64,000 nucleotides of DNA from Seminavis robusta. Taxonomy: Eukaryota; Bacillariophyta; Bacillariophyceae; Naviculales; Naviculaceae. The stretch is taken from the NCBI GenBank assembly GCA_903772945.1, contig CAICTM010000040.1:62001-126000 (forward strand), in the 5' to 3' direction. The position numbers and the translations under genes are program-made. The notes below the pieces were generated by a model. It was not told the DNA's origin. It saw nothing but the letters and a program-made list of their open reading frames with translations, and searched no databases. Positions 30,890 through 42,237 of the stretch are shown here, piece by piece. Positions within the stretch are counted from its first letter, which is position 1, and every line of letters begins with the position of its first letter.

Positions 30890-33181
30890 ATGAGCACCAA
30901 AAATGATGGAACGCTCGTCAGGAGAGTCTCCTTTTCCAACCGCGTCTCCTATTCAGATGATGCTTCGACTACAACTGTAACCACTGATGATGAGCTGTAT
31001 CAAGACGATGGCTCATTCACCGACAGCGAAGATGACAAGTCCTTTTGCGACCACGACTCTGTTGAGTCGGAGACAGAGGCGGTTACTGACGAAGAAGATG
31101 ACCTTGAAGATGACCTTGTAGAGGATGACAAGACAGAAGATTACAAAGGCGAAGACAACGACCTTGGAGAGGAAACCGAGAGTGAAGACCAGGAAGAAGA
31201 AGAGAATGAAGAAGATGACGATGATACCATGATGGAGGAGACTGTGGAGGTCACCTCCGACGACAAGGCCAACGAAAGCACTGAGTCGGGGACTAAAGTT
31301 TCTTCCGAATTGTGGGACAAAGTCGACGATGATGAGCCGCCATTGGTGATCCGAGATGGCTTCTTCCTTCCACAGCGCCCTTCCGACTTTCTTGGTGGCT
31401 ATGGAGGTGAGAATGCCACATCCTCTGGCCACAAAGTCAAGCTTCGAAAGAGCTGGGTTGCTGACGCAAAGGATGCCGAAGAGGAGCACGCAAACCCCAT
31501 CCCAGTCACCTACAGCCAGGTAAGTAAAGGAAACTACCACTCCCACCAAACTGGTACCAGTATCATGAATTCGGCATGCCGCTCACTTATCGCTTAGTTT
31601 GAGGAATGGAAGAAATCCCGTGTAACCAACACACCTACTTTCCGAAAGAAGAAGGAGAATGCCGAGGCAAAGGCTAATGCAGCCCTTTCTACAGAGGAGG
31701 ATCAGAAGGCCACAAGCAAACCCAAGAAAGAGAGCAAGTCAAGCAGCAACGTTGCCGCGGTCGCCAACAAAGCTCCAAGGGATTCTGAAGTGGCGGACAA
31801 AAGGGAACCCACCGCAAAGGGTGCATCTCCCAAGAGCACCGAGCCCTCGACAAAGGCTGGTAACTCTGACACTGTTGGCAACAAGGAGCGACCCAAAGGC
31901 ATCATAAGCGAGACGGGAGGCAGCGAAATGTCATCAAGTGATGCAGCGGTAAGCAAGTGCGCCGCCGGTGAGCAGACAAAGTCTACGGGGAAGTCACCCA
32001 AACCTGCGCTAAAGACAGGTCGTTCGGCCAGAAGCAGCTCCAAAGAGGGAACCAAACCAGCCCCAGTTGTCAAAAAGCCTCCTAAGAAGGACCCCGAAAG
32101 TGAAGCGCACGAGAAAGAGATCGCCCAGTTGAAGGATCATGTCACCAAACTACAGAGAAAGTATGATGTCATTGAGGTAAGGACTATCTCCCAGCTTGCT
32201 GATCTGGAGGAAGAGACAACCAAGAGGATGCGCGAATACCGCTCGAAGGCCGACGATCTTGCCCGCAAAAAGCGTGCCAAGGAGGAGAAGCGAGGTTTGA
32301 AGGAGAAGGCCATGAAGTCGCAGGACCTGATTGAGCACTTGCGGCGCTCCAATCAAAAGTTGCGTCGTGAAGGAATCAAGATGAAAAAGGAGGTGGAAGA
32401 ACTAAAGGAGATGAACCAGCAATTGGAGGAACAAAACTCGATCTACGGGGACTACGCTGGGCAGTGTCGGAGCTTTGAAGAGGTGGAGGTAAAGCTTGCT
32501 GAAGAACTAAACCATGCCTTGAACAAAGAAATGCCCAAGTACGAAAAACTCCTTCGTGGAATGGAGGAGGGCGTCTCTGATCGAGCCAAAAGTGGCCAGA
32601 GCGAAAGGAAAGCCAAGGAAATGTACCAGGACTGCATGCAGTCCATCCTCGAGATGCTCGAGAATGATTGCACCGACGATAGCTTGATCGATAAGGTCGC
32701 CGATATTATCGAAGAGGAGTCCTCCGACGAAGACACCAGGATGGATGCATCCAGTCAGGATGAGCAGTCGATTGCAGAGCCAGAGCCCGAGAACGTCAAG
32801 CCAGCCCGCCGCAAAAGTTCCATCAAGTCTGCCTCTCCAACCAAGACAAAGCCTGCTGCTCCTTCAAGCCCCAAGAAGTCTTCCAAGCGTCCAAGTGGTA
32901 TCTTAAAGAATAAGACAAACTCGGAAGATGAGAATGCCGCGCCAGGTCCTACAAAGACGACTGTCCGCAGGAGCAGCAGCACTGGTGTAAAGCTCGCGGG
33001 ACGCCGTGGAAGCAGTGAGAAGACAAAGGCGCGTCCTCGCAGGTCCTCGTCCTCGTCGTTCAGGAGCACTCGCGCACCCAGGAAGACTGCCGCCAAAGTC
33101 GTCTCGGACAATGACGATTCCAGCATTTGCTCTGGCACCTCGTTTCAGTCGGAAACCTATTCCCTGTCTGAGTATGTCTGA
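30890..33181 (+). CDS. Acidic coiled-coil protein with basic Ser-rich tail
   Basis: Two exons, 30890-31519 and 31598-33181, flank a 78-bp intron (donor CAG/GTAAGT, acceptor CGCTTAG/TTTGAG). The product is 737 residues. The start ATG is in GCCACCATGAG. Residues ~30-145 are extremely acidic (runs of DDLEDDLVEDD and EEEENEEDDDD). Residues ~250-390 are Lys/Ser/Pro-rich and disordered. A long coiled coil follows (about 395-560: AQLKDHVTKLQRKYDVIE, DLIEHLRRSNQKLRREG, KEVEELKEMNQQLEEQN). The tail is basic and Ser-rich. The layout suggests a cytoskeletal, centrosomal or chromatin scaffold, but this is composition-based; no domain was recognised. Confidence 0.75.
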
Positions 33182-33796
33182 GAAGCCAAAGTTGGTGAAA
33201 AGTAGAAAGTAGGTTCAGCGTCAATTGTCTGCTGCTGCTGATATGCTGATGTGTGTGTAGCCGGGTTGTATCGAAACCCCGAGGAAATGAAGGAATGTAG
33301 CCATAAGATTAGTAAAAGAGGAGTTCAATGCTGACCTGATACGACTGTACCTAACCCCTGACCTTGTCACGGTTAAGCATGCCCAGTGAGAACACGAACG
33401 GACAGCTACATTGGAACCAACCAAGGCTACCAAACTTTGAGCGACTCGCTCAGAATTACTAGTACAATATTCCTACATCTCAGGAGCACGTTCAGGCTGA
33501 TGCAGAAGCTTGAAGGGGCTGGAGTTGCATTATCAATCGATTTCCAGTTCGCAGGACCAGTGCGAACTTGCGGGACACAAAACACATGACGGCAGCAAGC
33601 ACACTTGCTCCCAGAAAACATTGGCCGCCAGGCTCGATTCTTCTTTTGCGTTCTTTTCAGAAGAGGAAGCGTTGGACAATGACGACACAACCCGCCAAGA
33701 GGAGAGACCACGCTAGCACGAAGCAGATTCGATCATTCATTCACCAAGTAGTAAAGACCCACCATCTTTTAGTTATTCTGTTTGTGAAGGAGCACC
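33182..33796. other. Intergenic, no gene seen
   Basis: Contains GATTCGATCATTCATTC (33726-33741), 56-71 bp before the next start codon. Confidence 0.4.
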
Positions 33797-34746
33797 ATGA
33801 CAGCCAAAGTGTCATCACAGGAACAGATTCAGAAGCAGAAGCGTCTGGCGGACCTCGAAGCCAAGGCGGTTGCGGAAGCCAAGGCGAGTGCCGATGCATC
33901 CTTCCGTCCTTCACCGAGTCTCCTCAATGCCTCCTCGGCCGAGGCTCTCATGTCTCAGGTGGATGGACCCTCTCTGGGCACCTACGAAGGCAAGGAGTCG
34001 GTCTATGTTGGCCGTGCGGTGCCAGTCGCAGCCGGGGGCAAGCTGGAAGTGCCAATCCAAGTGACTTCTCCAGGATCAGTCGTGGAGTACTTTATCGAGA
34101 TCAAGACGTATGACTTGGCCGTCAGTATCACGGCCGAACGAGATGAAGGTGTTACCATTGTCAAGGTGAGGAGTGAATGATATGGAGTGTCTGTGTTTTG
34201 TGGTGGCCAGTATCACGAGGTATTTGCTAGAGTTTGATTCTCACCTTGATTCTTGCGTCATTTGCTACTTTTTCCACCATACACCTTTGGACCAACGCCA
34301 ATAAGAAAACATCACGAGTCGACTCTACTCAATCTCCCTTGACACAAAAATTCCTGGTTGGAACGGTACCTTGTTTGGTGAATTTTAAATTCGACAATGA
34401 GTTTAGTTGGATGCGGGAGAAGGTGCTCAGCTACAAAATTACCGTGACCCCTCCGTCCAAGGATTCTTTGGCATCCGGTCGTCGTAGACGCGCCAAGGCG
34501 TGCATTCAAGCCGTGGAGGACGATATGAAGAGCGCCGAACAACGTTTGGAAGCGGCCACGCAACAAAAGACTTCTCTGGCAAAGAATATTGAAAAATTGA
34601 GCAAGGAATTGGAAGAGAAAAAGAAGAGCCTACAGGGCTGCCAAAAGGAGGAAGATTGGTTAAAGCAACGTGTAGCTCTTCGTAAGGACCAACAAAAGCT
34701 CTTGACAACCCGCCTCACGAATGGATGGCCAGATGAAGGCAAATAA
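33797..34746 (+). CDS. GOLD-domain protein with C-terminal coiled coil
   Basis: Two exons, 33797-34165 and 34306-34746, flank a phase-0 intron of 140 bp (donor AAG/GTGAGG, acceptor AATAAG). The product is 269 residues. After a helical, Ala/Lys-rich N-terminus, residues ~70-165 read as a GOLD beta-sandwich: VPVAAGGKLEVPIQVTSPGS, VVEYFIEIKTYDLAVSI, FLVGTVPCLVNFKFDNEFSW. The remaining ~85 residues form a coiled coil (AVEDDMKSAEQRLEAATQ, KLSKELEEKKKSLQGCQ). GOLD domains occur in Golgi-trafficking (p24) and Sec14-like lipid-transfer proteins. There is no signal peptide or membrane segment, so it is more like the cytosolic Sec14/ACBD3 type. The partner is unknown. Confidence 0.75.
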
Positions 34747-35174
34747 AGGAACAAAGAGACGACAAATGTGGTGCTGGATGAATCTTTTATGTGTGCATTG
34801 GAAGTGATTGTAAATCCTTGTACTAGAGTAGAAACTAAACAGTGATAACGCACCAGATGCATTACAATCCGCAAGAACACAAAAATTGGGATAGCTACAA
34901 TGCGTATGGTTGGCCAGTCCTCGCATTCTTCTAGAGAGAGAGATCTGAACACCCGTCTGGCAGTACCGGTGGCTGGTGAGCCAGCGTGCGGACACCCATC
35001 ATTCTTAAGTAACGCACGGTAGAAAGAACAGAGGTGGAAGATGCAATCTATTTATTGGCCATCGTTAGGGCATGCATGTTCGGTGGAATTTCTCTGGCGA
35101 AAGCAAGTTTGTTGGAACTGAGACTGCTTCTGGTACCGGCAGCTACGGTAGGTGCACGTTCCACATTATTTGTT
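34747..35174. other. Convergent intergenic gap, nothing seen
   Basis: Contains an ACCGGTGG/GTACCGG palindrome near 34965 only. Confidence 0.4.
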
Positions 35175-36580
35175 TCATCCCTGCAATGCCTTGAACGTGG
35201 TTTCCAACAACGCCAGGAACTTGTTGTTCTCTTCTTCGGTTCCAATCGTCACTCGGATACAATTCTCGCAGTGAATTTCGGTTCCACGATATCGAGTAAC
35301 GACACCGCCATCGGCCATTTGTTTGTAGCATTCCAATGCCTTTTCTTTCATGCGGAACAAGACAAAGTTGCTATCGGAGGGAAACACCTCCGTGACAAAA
35401 TCCAAATTGTTGAGTTTTTCCATCACCACCTTTCGTTGGGCCAGCACCTTGGCAATATTGTCTTGCAAGACATTGGTTTTTTGGAGTGCATTGATGGCGA
35501 CTTCACTGGTCAATGCATTGACATTGTAGGGTGCCTTGACATTGTTCATGAGTTGAATGACATCCGGCCCCCCAATACAGAACCCACATCGAATCCCGGC
35601 CAGTCCAAAGGCTTTGCTGAGGGTTTGCAATACAACAATGTTGGGATACTGATTGACCAGAGAAATGGCAGAACCTTCGGTGGAAAAATCAACATAAGCT
35701 TCATCGACGACAACCAATCCCTTGTATTGAGACTTGGCCACTGCTTCAATGACCGAGAGTGGAATAGCTTTGGCCGTGGGATTTCCTGGACTGCAAATAA
35801 AGAGGAGCTTGACTTCTGGTGTCACGGCTGCCAGCATCTGATTATTTATTTGAAACCATTGTAGAACCATTGTAGAATAAGTGGGTAAACAAATGAGATT
35901 TGGACAAGAATCATGAGTTTGGTTGTTGCATAAATAATGGAAAAGAACACAGTTAGAAAATGAAGTTCTCCTTCATCCCAGTTTCACACTCTTTTTCTTC
36001 TCAATTATTCCCTCTCATGGATTGGTATTACAGTACATACCTCTGGTACCCTCAAACTAAAGTCCTTCTCCAAAGGTACTGTGATAATTCCCACATCATT
36101 CACCTTGGCACAGACCTTGTACATGCCATAGGTCGGTGGAGTCGTCAAGATTTTATCTTGAGCGGGTTGACAAAAGATGCGCATGAGCAGATCAATGGCC
36201 TCATCGGATCCCACGCCCACAAACACATGGGCCGGTGTGATGCCACAGCCACGGTATTTGCAAAATAGTTCCTTCATGGGTGTCTGGTAGGGATCTGGAT
36301 ATCGTTCCAACGTGTTGTGATTGTCGTAGGGATCCAAGGAATTGGTGGGCAAACTGGTCGGTCCATAGGCATTTTCGTTGGCATCCAACAGGACGCCCTC
36401 GGAGTAATCGTCACGGGCGCATCGGTAAGGACTCAGTTCCAAAATGTTCTTGCGAGCCAACAGGTGGGCAATTCCCGTGGAGGGGTCGGATTTCTTTTCT
36501 TCGGCCATGATGGTTGTTGTGATTGTGAGGAGGATTACTAATGAGAAGATCGCAAGCTGCAGTCGTCTCCTATGAAACAT
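35175..36580 (-). CDS. hisC: Histidinol-phosphate aminotransferase
   Basis: Two exons, 36580-36041 and 35837-35175, flank a phase-0 GT-AG intron of 203 bp (35838-36040). The product is 400 residues from ATG 36580, or 376 from ATG 36508 (MAEEKKSD). It is a class-I/II PLP aminotransferase: LLDANENAYGP near the N-terminus, SPGNPTAKAIP, VVDEAYVDFS, and QTLSKAFGLAGIRCGF with the Schiff-base lysine at about K255. The enzyme converts imidazole-acetol phosphate and glutamate to histidinol phosphate in histidine synthesis. The first 24 residues (LQLAIFSLVILLTITTT) are strongly hydrophobic. They could be the signal part of a diatom plastid leader, but an aromatic cleavage motif is not clear. The length is otherwise normal. 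Confidence 0.9.
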
Positions 36581-37197
36581 TCACGTTGTGAGAAAGTTTG
36601 TTGTAGGTTTGGGGAGAAAAGCCAATCAACGTGCATGACATGACATGAAGAAAGAGGAAGCTTTAGGATCCGACGCAGTTTCAATGAGGGGTCGGTTTGG
36701 ACCTGCGTCATCATCTTAGCTCTTTTGAAACATGCTTCCACACAGTGAGCTGATAACCAGTGACATCGTGATATCCACGTTCTGGGTCCACTTTGACACG
36801 CCGTGGATCGAAAATACATGTACCTCCCATTCAAGTATCATACCAGTGCCGGTACCAGGTACCTGGTAGCAAGATGAGATAGCAAGAATCTCCTGTCGAA
36901 GGTAGCATCATCATTGCTGCAGCAAAACCAATACCAAAACCAATATTGGGCGATTTCCTTCTGAATCGAATCATCGAGATCCACAGATTTTGATGTCATG
37001 TCTGCAGAAATAAATGTGAAGTGTTGCTATTATTCTCTCTATCGGCTATTGAGGAGAAAGAGGCATTTGTCCCAGCCAGTTTCTTCTCTTTTGGGGGGCG
37101 TAACAGTACCGGTGCGAGTTGTGGAAGCCATCAACAAAGCAATACCTCAAAGTTCTATCACGAGTATGTAGCTGGCCTACGGTATTATTTTTCTGTT
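36581..37197. other. Intergenic, no gene seen
   Basis: 617 bp. Contains ACCAGGTACCTGG-type palindromes at 36845-36868 and a GAATCGAATC word at about 36962. Confidence 0.4.
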
Positions 37198-38037
37198 CTA
37201 TTCAATGAAGGGAAGAGGATCCCCGACTTTTGCCGTAATTTGTCGATTGACCACTTGACTGTAGGAATTGAAGCTATCCTTTCCAAATTCCCATGCCGCC
37301 AATGCCCGTGGGGCATCTTGCTCTTGAATGGCACTGGCAATTTCCGTCACGGCGTATTTGAATTCATTCACGTAGAATCGAGCCACGAGGAGTTCTTTCG
37401 CTGGTCCGGAATAATTGGGGGATGTCAACATTAACGATGCAAAGAGGACCATTTTAAGTTGTGCATCGACCGGTGCGGGTGGCAAATTGGTATTGGCATT
37501 GACGAATACATAGGACGCGGCCCGGTTCCAGTCTTTTTGTTGCAGCAACGGTTTGAGTTGCTGGAATTCCTTGGCGCCCTGGGTAATACTGAATGCGTAT
37601 TTGGAATAGGCGGGTTGTCGTTGTTTGAGGGAAATGTAGGTACAGGAATTCGTGGCCGCGCTACCCGAGCCGGTGGTTTCGCAGCTCCCAAACGCGTTCC
37701 ATTTGGGATCGTCCATTTTGAGTGATGAAGCGAGACGACGAGGGGGTGTCACGCCGCTGCTGTACCAGTAGTCTTCTCGAATGACAGCTTCCTTGTTCCC
37801 GTTGCGATCGCGTCGTTCGAAGCGATATGGATCTTCGTCATCGGCAACGGCAAGATTGGGTAGCAACAGAGCTGCACTGCTACCAATGACACTCCTCAAG
37901 GCATCTCTTCTGGAAGCACTCCATGAGGTAGATTCAGGAGATGATGCTGACGAAGAAGAGGAGGATGTCCAACCCAAGCAGGCTTGAGGGAGGAGAACCC
38001 CCGCTACAAACAACAGATTTCTCATTGTCATGGTCAT
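37198..38037 (-). CDS. Thylakoid-lumen protein with Tat-type leader
   Basis: 279 residues from ATG 38037; the frame extends to a TTG at 38070. The leader has three parts. A signal peptide (RNLLFVAGVLLPQACLG) is followed by W at the presumed cleavage site, as in diatom plastid proteins. A Ser-rich transit stretch comes next. Then comes a twin-arginine thylakoid signal (SRRDALRSVIGSSAALLLPNLAVA). The mature part starts near DDEDPYRFERR, has CETTGSGSA...C, and ends in a helical region (AKEFQQLKPLLQQKDWNRAASYVF, YVNEFKYAVTEIASAIQEQD) reminiscent of lumenal four-helix proteins such as the PsbQ/MPH2 type. That resemblance is tentative. It is likely a soluble lumen protein. Confidence 0.75.
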   Translation of the reverse strand: MTMTMRNLLFVAGVLLPQACLGWTSSSSSSASSPESTSWSASRRDALRSVIGSSAALLLPNLAVADDEDPYRFERRDRNGNKEAVIREDYWYSSGVTPPRRLASSLKMDDPKWNAFGSCETTGSGSAATNSCTYISLKQRQPAYSKYAFSITQGAKEFQQLKPLLQQKDWNRAASYVFVNANTNLPPAPVDAQLKMVLFASLMLTSPNYSGPAKELLVARFYVNEFKYAVTEIASAIQEQDAPRALAAWEFGKDSFNSYSQVVNRQITAKVGDPLPFIE

Positions 38038-38376
38038 GGTCTTTGTTGGTGTTGCCAGAGAAGGCTTCAAAATTTAAAAATGACAAAAGATCGCGACAAA
38101 AGATCGCGAGGCGCGACTTCAAGAAAGATTCTGTTAGGGTTAGAGGCTATCTCAAGACGATGTTAGGGTTCAGGACTCTCACTTCGACTCAGATGCGATT
38201 CGATTCGATTCGATTCGCTCTCTACAAAGAAGCCAACGCGTGGAACAACTTCAGTCTTTTTGAGATGATGTTTGCACAAGAAGTCAAGGACGGCTCATAG
38301 CTCCGTCTTCAAAGCCTTCAAAGGTGTCACCACAACACAGTCTGACTGTTAGAACAAGAAATTGCGAGAAAACACG
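38038..38376. other. Divergent promoter with GATTCG cluster
   Basis: GCGATTCGATTCGATTCG lies at 38196-38215, midway between the divergent lumen-protein and TraB genes, and could serve both. A small direct repeat GTTAGGGTT is at about 38133 and 38163. Confidence 0.5.
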
Positions 38377-39720
38377 ATGAAACGGACGTCAAGACCGAGG
38401 AGTCTTATAGCGCCACAATGGTTGCTGGCAGTTTCCCTCCCTTTCCTTGCTTTGACACAAGCCCGAGCTCCTTGGATTAATCATGCGCAATCTGCACTGC
38501 CACTGCAGCGTCATTGGTGGGGACGAGTTACAAGAGGAGGAAGCTCTATATCAGAAGCAAACAGACATGCAGAGACAATATCATCCGATACCACTAGTAC
38601 TGAAGATAATACCCATCAAAGCAACAACAATGACACCCACAGTCAAAGCAATGCCACCACTACTGCTGCCAACCAGACGATTGTAGAAGCATGGAAACAA
38701 GAATTGCCGCCACCGTTATGTTTCAAATCCACCAAAACACTACAACGGATCTGTGTCCCTTATCAAAATCATGTGGCCGAAATCTACCTCTTGGGGACTG
38801 CTCATGTCAGCAATGATTCGTCTCGCGATGTCAAGTTACTGCTAGAAACCTTGCATCCCGATGTCATCTTTGTGGAACTCTGTGAACAACGAACGGCATT
38901 AATGGAAGATCCACCCGATATTTTGCTACCAACAAACAACAACAACACTAATGACGACAATACTACTACTACCAAACTGTCCTTTTCTCAAAAAGTAAAA
39001 GAGCTGCAACGGCATACCCAAAATTCCAAGTTGCAATGCATGGCAACGGTATTGCTGACCAGCACGCAAGAAGAATATGCCGAATCCCTAGGGGTCGAAT
39101 TGGGAGGAGAGTTTCGAGTGGCATATCAGTACTGGAGATCCATGCGAACATATAAAGGACAACGGCGCCCCCATTTGATTTTGGGAGATCGACCATTGGC
39201 CATTACGCTGGCGCGGTGTTGGGAATCCTTGTCCTTTTTTGGCAAAATCAAAGTATTGATTGGCTTGTTACTGAGTTCCTTTCACAAACCTTCGCCAGAA
39301 GAATTGAGAGCCTGGATTCAAAAAATCATGGATGATGAAACCGATTTGCTCAGTTCTAGTTTGGAAGAACTGCGACGACATTTCCCCAGTCTGGAACGAG
39401 TCATTATCCAAGAACGAGATGCCTACATGGCCTGCAAACTGTACCAATTGTGTCGAGGAATGCTAGTGTCGGCAGTCAAACAACAGCAACAACAACAACC
39501 TTCGTACGGTGGCGATAATCGCATTGTCATTGCTGCCCTGGTAGGGGCGGGGCACGTTCCTGGGATCTGCGCTTGGTTGACTACCAAGGACCATCCAGAG
39601 GGTCCCGAAGCTATACTGGATGGACTCATCGCGACGAAGAAGTTTGCGAATGAAGATTTGAGTCCATTGGTGTATGATGTCACGGAACTACAAGACATGC
39701 CACAGTCGCAGCAGCAATAA
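38377..39720 (+). CDS. TraB/PrgY-family protein (TRABD-like)
   Basis: 447 residues from ATG 38377 (the frame begins at a TTG at 38362). The N-terminus is hydrophobic/basic, then an Asn/Thr-rich linker. The TraB domain starts near residue 125: VAEIYLLGTAHVSNDSSRDV, HPDVIFVELCEQR, and later HLILGDRPLAITLARCWESL and VIAALVGAGHVPGICAWL. GTAHVS and GxGHVPG are the two conserved TraB motifs, which supply the presumed metal- or active-site residues. Bacterial members shut down pheromone signalling; eukaryotic members sit at mitochondrial or other organelle membranes, with poorly known activity. Poly-Asn and poly-Gln inserts interrupt the domain. There is no intron. Confidence 0.88.
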   Translation: MKRTSRPRSLIAPQWLLAVSLPFLALTQARAPWINHAQSALPLQRHWWGRVTRGGSSISEANRHAETISSDTTSTEDNTHQSNNNDTHSQSNATTTAANQTIVEAWKQELPPPLCFKSTKTLQRICVPYQNHVAEIYLLGTAHVSNDSSRDVKLLLETLHPDVIFVELCEQRTALMEDPPDILLPTNNNNTNDDNTTTTKLSFSQKVKELQRHTQNSKLQCMATVLLTSTQEEYAESLGVELGGEFRVAYQYWRSMRTYKGQRRPHLILGDRPLAITLARCWESLSFFGKIKVLIGLLLSSFHKPSPEELRAWIQKIMDDETDLLSSSLEELRRHFPSLERVIIQERDAYMACKLYQLCRGMLVSAVKQQQQQQPSYGGDNRIVIAALVGAGHVPGICAWLTTKDHPEGPEAILDGLIATKKFANEDLSPLVYDVTELQDMPQSQQQ

Positions 39721-40357
39721 GAACGGTAGTGCGATGTGTAAAACTTTTAAAATCATCAATCAGCTAGTCTAGACTGCACCAAACCATGTTGCTGCGTGGC
39801 TTGTAATTGTGAATGGCTGAAGACAATGATGACAGAAGCGAAATGTGTACAAACGGTGGAGACCGATCCTTTTCATGGGTTAGACTTCCCATCTCAATTT
39901 GCAGAGTCAGATGATCAACAGCAATTTCAGTGCCAATTCGTAGTCTACAGGCAGTACTTTTTCCCTCGTCCTCGGAGCTCCTTTCTATCTGCCATTTAGT
40001 TGGACCACTTGCAAAATTAAAAGGATTGACGAGTCACTGAACTTCTTCTAGACTACAGCCCATCGATGAAGACCTCTAGCTAGTAGAGTACCACTGGTAG
40101 GTGGTCCAGTTTTGTGGGTGGGTGGGTTTTCGAGTCGAGTCGAGGTCGTTCCCAATTATTCGATTCGATTCGGTTCAATCGAATGATTCGATTCGAGACA
40201 ATCGAACCCAATTTCGGCGCCCAGCAATGACAACAACAACGAGGACAACTCCCTCAGCGGCAATGTCTGTCATAAAATCTGCTGTGCCCGTGCCTGTGGC
40301 ATCCAGAGATTCATCGACAGGCAGCTCCTAAAAGACTGACACTCAACAGGAGAAAGG
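39721..40357. other. Intergenic with GATTCG promoter cluster
   Basis: No gene seen. At 40158-40220 a GATTCG/CGAATGATTCG cluster ends in CAATTTCGGCG and then CAATGACA, about 140 bp upstream of the MYND gene. Confidence 0.5.
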
Positions 40358-41656
40358 ATGGGAAAAGGGAAGAAGCAATCCATGAAGACTGGAAAAACAC
40401 AGCGCTTCTGCGCTGGCTGCCAAAAGGCGGAGCCCATGGGCGAGCGCTTCAAGCAGTGTCCTCGGTGCACCGAGGAAGGATTTGTTCCAGCAGTCTTCTG
40501 CTCGGATTCATGTTTCAAAGCAGCTTGGCCAGAGCACAAGGAGTGGCATAGCAAAGCAGGACAAGAATCAAAGGGGACCTTGGAACGAATTTTTCAAGTC
40601 GTCGCCAAGCCTTGGGCCGCAGATTCTGACTCTTCGTATCTGGACCTCCTCGAACAATCCACCCGTTTGTTGGCCAATGGTGACATCAATGGTGCCAAGA
40701 AAATCCTTCAAAAAGCCCAGAATCTGAGCCCAAAAGATCCAGCAGCATTTCTCATGCTCTGCATAGTATACCATACATGCAATCAAAAGGGCGAAGCCGC
40801 GACATGCGCTAATGAAGCATGTAAGCGATTGGCACTGACAACTGTGACAGGATTCATTGGAGACAAACAAATCCCCAATCATGACAAAGATCCCATGTTC
40901 GCTTACTGGGCTCTCTTTGTGAGCGATGTTTTCGAATGGTGCGGTGAGACCATGGACAACATTCTGGTTCCAAAACCAAACTGGTGGCATCAAGACGGCA
41001 TGCGAAAGCGGATCACAAAGGTGGCACTAAGTGGACTCAAAGGGAGTAGTCTAGACGTGATCTTGGCTTGGCAAGATCCGAAGCTGCTTGCAGGTGTTTC
41101 GCCAGGAAATATCATCGCCAGACTGCGACGCCAGAGGTTGTTGTCTCTCTCGCAGTGCCTCGCTCGAGACGACGTTCTTTTGCCGCTGAATCGTACAAGT
41201 GAAGAGCTTGAGGAAGGAGCTGCTCTTCTAAAATCAATTCAGGAGCGGGATAAGGAACTTGGGAATACTTTCCCACATCTGTTGGGAAAAATCACTTATG
41301 ATATAATGACAGCAGACCCCATCAATGGTTCTCCTTTGGAAATTGGGGAGGCTGGCCTTTGGGTTTTGATACATGGCCTGGAGAGCAAAGCAGGTAAGGC
41401 ACTGAATGGCAAAGTTGGCCTGATTTTCAAGGATGGAGTGGAAAGTGATCGAGTTGCTGTGGAGGTAGATGGGTTTGATGGAGAGAAGCGGATCCGGCCA
41501 AAGAACCTCTGGGAACTCCCATTCTCTGAGAAGCAAGTGGCTCTCATTTCGACTATGGACAAAGATGACCAGTGGACGCATGTGAAAGGTTCAGGGCAGC
41601 TCAGCCTAGCTCATCGTTGCCTGGCAGGACGGAGCGTGCAATCTACATGGGCGTAA
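40358..41656 (+). CDS. MYND zinc-finger protein
   Basis: 432 residues in one exon from ATG 40358. Residues 18-64 form a MYND finger: C18, C21, C34, C37, C48, C52, H60, H64. This is the Cys6-His-(Cys/His) pattern, with His in the last position. Residues ~85-150 contain TPR-like helices (LANGDINGAKKILQKAQNL, DPAAFLMLCIVYHTCNQ). The middle is alpha-helical. Near the C-terminus KVGLIFKDGVESDRVAVEV...IRPKNLWEL resembles a small SH3-like module common with diatom MYND proteins. MYND fingers bind proline-rich peptides. There is no SET domain. Confidence 0.8.
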   Translation: MGKGKKQSMKTGKTQRFCAGCQKAEPMGERFKQCPRCTEEGFVPAVFCSDSCFKAAWPEHKEWHSKAGQESKGTLERIFQVVAKPWAADSDSSYLDLLEQSTRLLANGDINGAKKILQKAQNLSPKDPAAFLMLCIVYHTCNQKGEAATCANEACKRLALTTVTGFIGDKQIPNHDKDPMFAYWALFVSDVFEWCGETMDNILVPKPNWWHQDGMRKRITKVALSGLKGSSLDVILAWQDPKLLAGVSPGNIIARLRRQRLLSLSQCLARDDVLLPLNRTSEELEEGAALLKSIQERDKELGNTFPHLLGKITYDIMTADPINGSPLEIGEAGLWVLIHGLESKAGKALNGKVGLIFKDGVESDRVAVEVDGFDGEKRIRPKNLWELPFSEKQVALISTMDKDDQWTHVKGSGQLSLAHRCLAGRSVQSTWA

Positions 41657-42237
41657 TCCTCGTGTGACATTGGTGGAAGCGCTCAGAGCACTGGGTGTGA
41701 AAAGACTACATGTAAGCATTCAGGAAGGCAGCAAGGAGGGGTGATGCCATATAGCACCCTAGTAACAGCTTGAATTTATCCATTTTAAAAAATTGTCATC
41801 TCAATAAGCGCACCTCTGGTACCGGTACCAGGTACCGGTACGTCAACATCGTAGCTGGGCAGCAGGCGCGATTTCAGACTACATTATCAAGCCGAGAGAG
41901 GACGCGAAAGTGTCCCTACAGGAATGCAAGCGTTGGTCAAACGTTTACCTGGCAGTGAAACAGGGAATATGACGTCCGCTGCCCTCCTCGGTGCAGTGAT
42001 TTGACCCTTTAGGAATCAGGATCCAGATATCCTGCTCTCGAGACGATGGCATTTCCGGAGGTGCATCAACGGCATCTTGAGTGACAGTCGAAGCTCTTTG
42101 CCTCCTCGTGGGCCTTCCAAATCTGTCGCCATACGGCATGGATTGTCGAATCATTCCCTTCTTCGTCACTACATTTACTTGGTAAACTCCTCTACAGTCG
42201 TACTTTCAATGACGAATTGAGCCAACGTAGAAAAGGC
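41657..42237. other. Intergenic, doubtful small minus-strand frame
   Basis: A minus-strand frame at 41945-42169 has no recognisable domain. GGTACCGGTACCAGGTACCGG palindromes lie at 41818-41840. Confidence 0.4.

Noticed and set aside
41945-42169. Minus-strand 74-codon frame
   Set aside because: Composition is plausible, but there is no start context, domain or linkage to the DUF4116 gene that I can support.
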